DNA of 26,178 nt, from contig CAYSPU010000053.1 in NCBI GenBank assembly GCA_964432995.1, positions 1-26,178 of the forward strand. The letters are read 5' to 3'. The notes beneath the pieces are model-generated. The model saw only the letters and a program-made list of their open reading frames with translations. It was not told the DNA's origin and ran no database searches. Positions 14,592 to 22,500 of the stretch are shown here, piece by piece. Each line of letters begins with the position of its first letter. The stretch's first letter is position 1. Origin of the DNA: CAYSPU01 sp964432995 (GTDB lineage Bacteria > Verrucomicrobiota > Verrucomicrobiia > Limisphaerales > JAHDYP01). A program made the translations under genes and the position numbers.

Positions 14592-15218
14592 TCAAGATTC
14601 GCCGGCGGCGCGCGCCGCGGCGATGAACTCGCGGATGAGCCGGGGGTCCTTCCTGCCCGGTGCAACCTCGACACCGCTCGAGACATCGACGCCAAAAGGG
14701 CGAACCGCGCGCACGGCCTCGGCGACATTGTCTGGCGTGAGGCCGCCGGCGAGAAGGACGGGGCGGCCGAGGAGAATCGCCTGGGCCGCCAGATCCCAGT
14801 TGAACACCGCGCCGGTTCCACCCGATTGACCGGGCACATAACTATCGAGCAGCCAGGCGTCCGTGGTGTAGCCCGGGAGGGCGCGCAGGGAATCGGCGGA
14901 CTGCACGCGGAAGGCTTTCCAGACATGTCCTCCGAGGCTCGAGCAGAACGCGGGGGACTCGTCGCCGTGCAACTGCAGGATGTCGAGGTGGCACGTGCTG
15001 CGGACGGATTGGAGTTCGGGGGCGGCGGCGTTCACGAAGACGCCGACGGTGAGGACGGAAGCCGGCAACCGGCGGGTGATGGCGGCGGCGTCGGCTGGCG
15101 AGAGGCAGCGCGGGCTGCGGGGGGCGAACACGAAACCGAGGGCGTCGGCTCCGGCGTCCAGAGCGGCCCGGGCGTCCTCCGAGCGGGTGATTCCGCAGAT
15201 CTTTACGAGTAAGGGCAC
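14592..15218 (-). CDS. trpF: Phosphoribosylanthranilate isomerase
   Basis: TrpF converts N-(5'-phosphoribosyl)anthranilate to the 1-deoxyribulose phosphate form, the third step from chorismate to tryptophan. From GTG 15218 the protein is 208 residues (MPLLVKICGITR), the usual length of a single TIM barrel. KICGIT carries the catalytic Cys8. GFVFAPRSPR, LDILQLHGDE, AWLLDS (catalytic Asp), GGTGAVFNWD, LLAGGLTPDNV and GVDVSSGVEVAPGRKD are the successive strand ends expected, including the phosphate-binding loops. The GTG start is chosen because the family N-terminus (x-VKICG) begins within a few residues of the barrel; no good Shine-Dalgarno is visible. It follows trpC on the same strand but is separated from it by 415 bp of repeats. 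Confidence 0.95.
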   Translation of the reverse strand: MPLLVKICGITRSEDARAALDAGADALGFVFAPRSPRCLSPADAAAITRRLPASVLTVGVFVNAAAPELQSVRSTCHLDILQLHGDESPAFCSSLGGHVWKAFRVQSADSLRALPGYTTDAWLLDSYVPGQSGGTGAVFNWDLAAQAILLGRPVLLAGGLTPDNVAEAVRAVRPFGVDVSSGVEVAPGRKDPRLIREFIAAARAAGES

Positions 15219-15633
15219 GGTTTGCGGAGGGCGGTGGGGCTTGGTGGATCGTGGATGGTCGATTGTGGATGGCAGGCCGCGACCGACGACCGATGATTGG
15301 TGGATGGCGGTCGGATGGGCGCGTAGCTGAACCTGAGAGGATCGGGGATCGCGGAGGGCAGATGGCAGAGTGTGACTGGTGCGTGCTGATTCGCGGCCGG
15401 AAGAAGGGCAACCACGGATGGACACGGATGAACACGGATGGAGGAGGGACCGGCTTGGGTGAAGCGCCTGCGGCCAGAGGCGAATCCTGCGGATTGTCGC
15501 GAACGCAATTCGCGCAAATTCGCGCCATTCGCGTCTTCGGATGAGGACGAGCAAGCCGCTTCGACGCCTCGGACTATTCTATGATCATCCGTGTTCATAC
15601 CTGTTCATCCGTGGCTGCGGAGTTCCTTGGTGG
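15219..15633. repeat. Repeat-filled spacer between trpC and trpF with GGATGGACACGGATG inverted ends
   Basis: A left end CCACGGATGGACACGGATGA + ACACGGATGG (15411-15441) faces a right end that on the minus strand reads CCACGGATGAACAGGTATGA + ACACGGATGA (15585-15614). Together they define a roughly 200-bp element. Its interior includes an ATTCGCGC-rich stretch (near 15507-15537). Further left, GGATCGTGGATGG, GATTGTGGATGG and GATTGGTGGATGG (15246-15306) form another imperfect repeat. No gene is seen, and the element separates two genes that are usually close together. Confidence 0.75.
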
Positions 15634-16440
15634 TCAGGTATTCAGAAGTTCGTGGACCTTGCCCTGAAGGTCGGCTTCGCGCATGAGGGATTCGCCGACG
15701 AGAATGGCGCCGGCGCCGCAGCGCTCGAGGCGTTCGACGTCGTGACGGGTGCGGATGCCGCTTTCGGCCACGAGGAGCGGGCGCGCGCCGTCGGGGAGGG
15801 GGGCGACGACCGCCGGGGCGAGGCGTTCCGTATTGGCGAGGTTGGTGTGGAAGGTGCGCAGGTCGCGGTTGTTGACCCCGATGATGCGGGCGCCGGCGGC
15901 GCGGGCGCGATCGAGTTCGGCGTCGTCGTGGACTTCGACGAGCGCGGCGAGGCCGGCTTGGGTCGCCAGCGACTGGAACCGGTTCAATTGCGCGTCCGTC
16001 AGAATCGCGACGATCAGGAGAATGGCGTCGGCACCCCATTCGACGGCTTCGAGGATCTGGCGTTCATCGATGATGAAATCCTTGCGGAGGAGGGGCAACG
16101 GAACGGTTTCGCGGATCTGGCGGAGGGAGGCGAGAGATCCCTGGAAGAACGATGCATCGGTGAGAACCGAGAGGCAGTCCGCCCCGGCGGCCTGGTAGTC
16201 CCGGGCGATCCGGAGGGGATCGAAGTCGGGGCGGATCACGCCGGCGGAGGGGGAGGCTTTCTTTATCTCGGCGATGAGGGCGAGGCGGCCGTGGCGGGGG
16301 CGACGGAGGGCGGCGGCGAAATTGCGGAGACCACCGCGCGCTTGCAGGGCGCGCTCGAGAGTGGCGACGTCGACGCTGGTGGCCGGGAGTCGGGCGACTT
16401 CGCGGTGCTTCTGGGCGACGATGGTTTGGAGGATGGTCAT
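15634..16440 (-). CDS. trpC: Indole-3-glycerol phosphate synthase
   Basis: TrpC closes the ring of 1-(o-carboxyphenylamino)-1-deoxyribulose 5-phosphate to indole-3-glycerol phosphate. The protein is 268 residues (MTILQTIVAQKHREVARLP), the normal length of the monofunctional enzyme. The barrel shows LIAEIKKASPSAG (E58 and K60 match the catalytic Glu and Lys), LLRKDFIIDERQ (second catalytic Lys), DAILLIV, ALVEVHD (Glu), IGVNNRDLRTF (Asn), VAESGI and AILVGESLM for phosphate binding. The start codon overlaps the prfB stop as ATGA, and GAGGA sits just upstream inside prfB, so the two are translationally coupled. It is transcribed from lnt/prfB toward trpF. Confidence 0.96.
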   Translation of the reverse strand: MTILQTIVAQKHREVARLPATSVDVATLERALQARGGLRNFAAALRRPRHGRLALIAEIKKASPSAGVIRPDFDPLRIARDYQAAGADCLSVLTDASFFQGSLASLRQIRETVPLPLLRKDFIIDERQILEAVEWGADAILLIVAILTDAQLNRFQSLATQAGLAALVEVHDDAELDRARAAGARIIGVNNRDLRTFHTNLANTERLAPAVVAPLPDGARPLLVAESGIRTRHDVERLERCGAGAILVGESLMREADLQGKVHELLNT

Positions 16441-17580
16441 TCCTCGTCCTCTTTGACGCCGCTGAGGCGTTTGAGAGGGCACCCGGCGCGGAGCCAGGAT
16501 TCGACGAAGGCGTCGAGGTCGCCATCCATGACGGCCTGGGTATCGCTGGTTTGGGTGGCGGTGCGAAGGTCCTTGACCATGCGATACGGTTGGAAGACGT
16601 AACTGCGGATCTGGTTGCCCCAGGAGACGCTTCCTTTCTCGCCGTAGAACCGCTCCATCTCCGCCTTTTTCTGGTCTTCGCGGAGGGCGTAGAGTTTGGA
16701 GAGCAGGAGTTTCATGGCGGAGGCGCGGTTTTGGAGTTGGGACCGCTGGGCCTGGGAGGCGGCGACAATGCCGCTCGGGAGGTGCGTGATGCGCACGGCG
16801 GTTTCCACCTTGTTCACATTCTGCCCGCCCTTGCCCCCGGAACGGAAGGTGTCGATCTGCAGTTCGGCCGGGGGGATGACGATCTCGCCCTGATCGGCGA
16901 TCTCCGCGATGACGTCGACGCTGGCGAAGCTCGTGTGCCGGCGTTTGTTGGCGTCGAAGGGCGAGATGCGGACGAGACGATGGACGCCGCGCTCGGCCTT
17001 GCAGTAGCCGTAGGCGTATTCGCCGGTGATGCACAAGGTGGCGCTCTTGACGCCGGCGATTTCGCCGGCGAGGGCGTCGGTCACTTCGGCTTGCCAGCCG
17101 CGGCGTTCCGCCCAACGTTGGTACATCCGCAGGAGGAGGTTGGCCCAATCGCACGATTCGGTGCCGCCGGCACCGGCGTTGATGCTGAGGATGCAGTTGT
17201 TGCGGTCATGCGGGCCGCTGAGCAGGACGCGAACCTCGAGCGATTCGATGGAACGGACGAACGGGGCGAGGTCGCGCTCGAGGTCCTGTTCGTGTCGCGG
17301 CTGGTCGGCTGCGGGCTCGCTTTCCGCCAGTTCGAGCAGGAGCTGGAAATCCTCGAGTTGTTTTTCGGCGGCGAGAAGGGGCTCGATGCGTTTCCGGAGG
17401 GTGCTGGCCTCGTCGATCAACTTCTGGGCGTTCTCGCGATTGTTCCAGAACGTTTCTTTGGCCATCTCGGCGTCGAGTTCACCGATCCGGCGCTGCAGTG
17501 CGGGCACGTCAAAGAAACCTCCGCAGTTGGGAGAGTTTGCCCGTCACCGTAGCCAGTTGGGTCTTGATCGACTCGAACAT
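16437..17580 (-). CDS. prfB: Peptide chain release factor 2, expressed by programmed +1 frameshift
   Basis: RF2 reads UGA and UAA and triggers peptide release at the ribosome. The first part starts at ATG 17580 (MFESIKTQLATVTGKLSQLR), reaches RFL and meets an in-frame TGA at 17511-17509. Skipping one base at CTT-TGA-C continues as D-V-P-A-L-Q to 16437, giving about 380 residues. The slip site has the full classical layout: a Shine-Dalgarno-like GGAGG (17522-17518), three bases, CTT, TGA, C. The main frame has the anticodon-like SPF (RLVRISPFDANKRR), GAGGTESCDWA and the catalytic GGQ loop (RSGGKGGQNVNKVET). The frameshift senses RF2 level: low RF2 makes the ribosome pause at UGA and shift. It lies downstream of lnt and overlaps trpC by 4 bases. 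Confidence 0.96.
17508..17522 (-). promoter_or_regulatory. prfB recoding site
   Basis: On the minus strand the sequence is GGAGG-TTT-CTT-TGA-C. The internal Shine-Dalgarno-like GGAGG with three-base spacing before CTT is the conserved stimulator, and UGA-C is a weak termination context. Slippage of the Leu-tRNA from CUU to UUU allows +1 decoding. Confidence 0.92.
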
Positions 17581-17705
17581 GGCGCGACTGTAGGAAGAGA
17601 AGCCGACGGTTGCCCAGCGAATTCGGCGGGGGAGGTCCGCGCCCCGGCGGACGTCGGCGGCTGCGTTCTGCCGATCCGTGGCCGCGGACTTCGACCGCGC
17701 ATTTT

Positions 17706-17741
17706 CCTCCGGCACCGAGGGCATTCGCCGAATGCCGGAGG
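17706..17741. promoter_or_regulatory. Nested dyad between lnt and prfB
   Basis: An outer perfect 9-bp stem (CCTCCGGCA with TGCCGGAGG, 17706-17714 and 17733-17741) competes with an inner perfect stem (GGCATTC-GCC-GAATGCC). It begins 5 bases past the lnt stop. No T run follows on the minus strand, so it is not a standard intrinsic terminator; it may be a processing or attenuation hairpin. Confidence 0.4.
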
Positions 17742-17745
17742 GGCG

Positions 17746-19401
17746 TCATGTCGGCAGTTGTGCCCGGCGCTTTCGGAGGATTCGGCCCGGGCGGCCGTGC
17801 AATTGGACCAGGGTGAGGCTGAAGCAGCCCCAGCCGAACAGGTCCCCGTGGCGGGTGTAGAAGGTCAACGGCTGACCTTGGCCTGCTGGGGGCAGCGGGA
17901 TGCGGATCGTGAGGAAGCCGGAGCGGTAGGGATCGCCCGAGTTCTCGCCCAGCCATTGGCGGAGCCGGCCGCTGGAATCGTACCAGCAGGTCAGGCCGTT
18001 GTTGGTGCAGCGCACGAGCGGCCGGCCGTTCTCGACGGCGCGAAAGGAGGCGGCGGCCGCGTGTTGCCACTGGGCGGCACTGTTGCCGAACCACCCGTCG
18101 TTCGTCAGGTTCAGCAGGAAGTCGGTGTCGATTCCCACGTGCCGCCGCACCAGATGCGGGAAGACGTCCTCGAAGCAGATCAACACCGACGTGACACAAC
18201 GAGGAGCCTCGATGGGGAAGGGGACGGGGCCGGGTCCGGACCGGAAGCCGTTTTCGACGGGCGTGAGGCGTTTGAGGAAAGGGAGCCAACGCGCCAGCGG
18301 AACGAATTCGCCGAAGATCACGAGTTGCTGCTTCCGGTAGGTGGCGCGGAGGCGGCCGTCCGGCGCGAGAAGATGGGCGGCGTTGAAGTAGTCATAGGCG
18401 CCATCCGGACCGGCGGATGGGCGCGCCTCGGCGTCTTCGGCTCCCAGGACCATCCAGATCCGGTTCGATTGGATCAGCTCCTGGACTTGCCGCACGTTCT
18501 CTTCGGTCAATTCGGGCAGGGCGGCCTCGGGCCAGACGAGGAGGTGGGGACGGGTGGCGACGGCGAGTTGCGAGAGCTGGAGGACGCGGGCGAACCGTTT
18601 GGCATCCTCGCGTTGGTCCCAGATGACCTCCTGCGGGATGGCGGGCTGGACGAGTGCAAGCTGGATTTCGCGGCCGGGTGCCACCGGCTTGCTGCTGCGG
18701 AGGACACCCGCGCAGAAGACACAGAGGACGACGAACAGGGGGAGGCGCAGTTCCGCCATCCAGCCCCACTGATGGGCGGGCTGGCGCAGCAGTCGCAGCG
18801 CGGCCAGCGCCAGGGAGAGTGAGGTCCAGGCAACGAGGAAGGACACCCCGTAGACGCCGGTGATGGAGGCGATCTGGGTTAGGGGGAAGAGTCGGTATTG
18901 ACTGATCCCCAGCAGGTTCCAGGGGAAGCCGGAGAGCAGCCTGGCTTGCAGCATCTCGAGGGCGACCCAACTGGCGGCGCAGCCGAGTGTCCAGGCGGTT
19001 CGCTGCCACCAGGGCATGCCCAACACCGCATCGGTCTGTTGTCCCCAGGTGCCGTCTTGGGCGACTCGCGCGTTGCACGGCAGACATCGCCAGCAGACCC
19101 AGAGCCACACGGCCGGGAAGAAAGCCAGGTAGAGGCTGAGGGAAATCCAGCCAGCCACCGGGGTGACAGGCACGGGGATATGGGTCAGCCAATGCAGGGC
19201 CGCCAAGTGAAAGGCGAGTCCGCCGATGTAGCCCACCCGCAACGGGCGCCATCGACCGGGGGCGGCCCCGCACCAGAGCCAGATCCCGGGCACGACCCAG
19301 GCGAATCCGGACGCGCTTCCGCTGATGAACGCCAGGGCCAGCAAGAGACCGGCTGCGGCGCTGAGGAACGGCCGCAGCCAACTCGGATGCGCGGGAGGCA
19401 T
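17746..19401 (-). CDS. lnt: Apolipoprotein N-acyltransferase
   Basis: Lnt adds the third acyl chain to the N-terminal Cys of lipoproteins at the inner membrane. The protein is 551 residues (MPPAHPSWLRPFLSAAAGLL), close to the usual 500-550. Six or so membrane segments fill residues 1-240 (including GYIGGLAFHLAALHWL and SGFPWNLLGISQY, a conserved Lnt segment). A carbon-nitrogen hydrolase domain follows: WPEAALPE (catalytic Glu), YRKQQLVIFGEFVPL (catalytic Lys) and VLICFEDVFP (nucleophile Cys), then LLNLTNDGWFG, RAVENGRPLVRCTNNG and FYTRHGD. All triad residues are present. It heads the minus-strand block lnt-prfB-trpC-trpF and is divergent from the hybrid kinase gene, 144 bp away. Confidence 0.95.
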   Translation of the reverse strand: MPPAHPSWLRPFLSAAAGLLLALAFISGSASGFAWVVPGIWLWCGAAPGRWRPLRVGYIGGLAFHLAALHWLTHIPVPVTPVAGWISLSLYLAFFPAVWLWVCWRCLPCNARVAQDGTWGQQTDAVLGMPWWQRTAWTLGCAASWVALEMLQARLLSGFPWNLLGISQYRLFPLTQIASITGVYGVSFLVAWTSLSLALAALRLLRQPAHQWGWMAELRLPLFVVLCVFCAGVLRSSKPVAPGREIQLALVQPAIPQEVIWDQREDAKRFARVLQLSQLAVATRPHLLVWPEAALPELTEENVRQVQELIQSNRIWMVLGAEDAEARPSAGPDGAYDYFNAAHLLAPDGRLRATYRKQQLVIFGEFVPLARWLPFLKRLTPVENGFRSGPGPVPFPIEAPRCVTSVLICFEDVFPHLVRRHVGIDTDFLLNLTNDGWFGNSAAQWQHAAAASFRAVENGRPLVRCTNNGLTCWYDSSGRLRQWLGENSGDPYRSGFLTIRIPLPPAGQGQPLTFYTRHGDLFGWGCFSLTLVQLHGRPGRILRKRRAQLPT

Positions 19402-19545
19402 GCCGGGCGATTAACCCGAACAGCCACAAAAGGCAAACCGCAAAAACAACCGCAAACACAATGACCTCCAGATTCAGAAGATGTTGCTCAAGCAAACGTC
19501 GGGTCGAGCCGATAACAGGTCGAGGCATGGCCGCGTCCGAGGGCC

Positions 19546-22500
19546 ATGCTGCGTGCGGTTGGGTTGGGTGGATCATCACGACTCGCCATGGACGGCGTCA
19601 TCTGGCAGAAACTTCTGAATCTGACGCTCCGGTGCCTTGGTTTGCCTCCGAGAGGCGGCTGGCACCGGACTGTTCTTGCTTGTCTTTTTCTTCCGCTTCT
19701 CACCGCGGCGAATGTCGCAGCCTGGTCCGCGGCGGGGGCGGGAGAAGGACCGCGGGCCGCTCCGGGCACCATTGCCGATGGTTTGGAGGAGGGCGCGTGG
19801 ATCGAGGTGCAAGGCCGGGTGCGGAGCGCTCGCGAATCTCAGGGACGGTTGCTACTGACCGTGGCGACGGGCGGTCGTCGGTTGGAGGTGGTTGTGGGCG
19901 CCTTGCTAGGTGGCCAGTGGGCACGGTGGGAGGGGGCAAAGGTCCGGGCGCGGGGAGTGGTGCATCAACCGGAGGCGGGATCTGCGCTTGGCAACGGGCC
20001 CGTGCTCCTGGTGGGGAGCGCGCAGGAACTGATTCTGGAAGCGGCGGCCGTTGACCCGTTCCAGGTTCCGTTGTTGGGCTCCAGCGGCACGGACGGAAGC
20101 GGCCACAGCGAGTCACCCGTTCGAGTGTACGGCGCGGTGGTCGCGTCCGAGGGTACGGGCCGGGGGTTCTGTCTGGAGGCGGAGGGCGTTCGCTATACGG
20201 TGCAGCCGCTCCGTGAGGTGAGGGTGCAAGCCGGTTGGTGGGTGGAAGTGGCAGGCTACCTGGTGGCGGGGGGATCGACGCGATTGCTGGAGGATGCGGC
20301 CGTGCGCCGGTTGGGCCACGCTCCCGCGGCGGGCGAGGTGCCGTTTCAGCCGAATCGGATCCGGGGCGGGAGCGAGGAATCTGGCAGGACGCCGGTGTTG
20401 GTAAAGGCGAAGAGTGTGCGCGCCCTGTCCGAGCGCGAAGCCGAGCAGGCCTATCCCATTCGGTTGCGCGCGGTGGTGCTGTATCACGACGCCGGCAGGA
20501 GCCTGCTCTACGTGCACGATGGCGAGGAGGGAGTCTCCGTCGAGTTGCATGGGGTGGAGGTCGACCTGCGGGCTGGCCAATGGGTGAACCTCGAGGGTGT
20601 CACGGGGGCTGGGTCGTATGCGCCGGGGGTGCGTCAGCCACGATTTCAGGTTCTCGGCCAGGCGCCGATGCCGGAGCCGAAAGCGACCACGGCCGCGGAG
20701 TTGCGGGCGGGTGCGCTGGATAGCCAATGGGTGCAGGTGAGCGGCGTGGTGCGGTCGGTCGGTTACCAGGACGGGCGGGTGCTGCTGGACCTCGCCGTGC
20801 CCACAGGCCGGCTTCGCGCCGTGGTGCCGGACCAGCAATACCAACCCGTCCCGCGATATTTGACGGATGCGGAGGTGCGACTGGACGGGGTTTGCGGGAC
20901 GCGCCACAACCGACGGGGGCAGTTGACGGATGTGACCCTGTATGTGCCGGACCTCGGCCGCGTCGAGGTGACCTCGGAGCCCGGCAACGGGGCGGATGCG
21001 CTCGAGATCCAACCGATTGCCTCCCTGTTGCGCTTTGATCCCGAGGCAAATCATGGGCGGCGGGTGCGGGTGCAAGGCGTCGTCACCTTGAGGCGTCCGG
21101 GAGGGGTGCTCTGGTTGCAGGAGGAAAACCATGGTGTTCGCGTGTTTGCCTCCCGCCTGGAGGGTGTCACTGAAGGGGATCGAGCGGATGTGGTGGGCTT
21201 TCCGGCGCCCGGGGGGGCAACCCCGGTCCTCGAGTGCGCCGAGGTGAAGAGTCTCGGACGCGGGAAGACGCCTGCGGCCGTTCCGGTGACCATGCTCGAT
21301 ATCGCCAAGGGGTTGGCGCGAGGGGAGATGTACGATGCCCGGCTGGTCACCCTCGAGGCCCGGCTCATCGAAACGGCGCCGACGCCCGACGGTCGTCTCT
21401 ACCACCTGCAACAAGGAAAGGACCGGTTCATCCAGGCCCACGTCGCGCGTCGAGGTGACGGAACGTCTCTCCCCGCGCCACAACCGGGAAGCATGCTCCG
21501 GCTGACCGGCGTGTGCACGGTCGAGGCCGATGAGTCCGACCGTATACGCAGCCTGAGTCTCGAGTTGCGGGACGTGGCCGACTGTGTGGTGCTCGAGTCG
21601 CCCGGCTGGTGGACGGCACAACGGCTGGGGATGACATTCACCCTGGCAAGCTTGCTGGCCCTGGTTGGGTTGGCCTGGGTTGTGACGCTGCAGCGCCGGG
21701 TCCGGCAGCAGACGCGGTTGATCCGGGAGCGACTCGAGGCCCAGACCGCGGTCGAACGTCAGTTCCGACTTTTCCTCCAGAACGTTCCCGGCGCGGCGTT
21801 CATCAAAGACCGGGCCGGCCGCTATTTGTTCGCCAACAACGCCTGGGAACGGCAGTTCGCCAAGCCACGAACGGATTGGTACGGCCGAACCGACGCCGAC
21901 TTCTGGTCGGAGGACGTTGCCCAGCAGTTCGCCGAAAGCGACCGGGTCGCCCTCGAATCCGAGCGAACGGTGGTGAAGGTCTTGTCTGGCCGTGGTTCGG
22001 ACGGGGAGATGCGGTACTGGATGGCCTACAAGTTCGCCATGAACGACGCCCAAGGGGGTCGGGTCTTGGGCGGGATCCTCCTGGACATCACGGAGCAGCA
22101 CCGGGCCGGGGAAGCACTGCGGCAGTCGCAGGGCTTACTGGCAAAGGCCTTTCACGCCAGCCCCGCCGCCATGACCCTGAGCACCCGCGCCGACGGCCGC
22201 GTCATGAACGCGAACGAGAGCTTCGTCGCCCTCGTCGAGGGCACGCACGAAGAGGTCGTCGGACGATCCTGGTCCGAACTCGGGATCTGGGAGGAGGAGG
22301 CGGTGAGGGAGCGCCTGGCGAGCCAAGCCGCCCGGGGAGTGGAGGTCCGGGATATCGAGTGCCGGCTCCGGACCCGGTCGGGCAAGGCGCGGACGGTATT
22401 GGCCTCGGTGGAGACGATCGAGCTGGGTGAGGAACCATGTCTGTTGTGGATCCTGCATGACGAGACGGAGCGCCAGCAGTTGGAGGCGCAACTGCGCCAG

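Noticed and set aside
14353..14829. 158-codon plus-strand frame as an intact transposase
   Set aside because: Only about 32 codons resemble a Y1 transposase; the rest is antisense to trpF and lacks catalytic motifs.
19402..19579. Hydrophobic stretch (LEVIVFAVVFAVCLLWLFGLIA) upstream of lnt in another frame
   Set aside because: It looks like a membrane segment, but the frame has no nearby stop and continues as an lnt shadow; the Lnt N-terminus is complete without it. A lost small gene cannot be excluded.
20113..22101. 662-codon minus-strand frame inside the kinase gene
   Set aside because: It is a shadow of the kinase gene; no domain is visible and the plus frame is fully explained.
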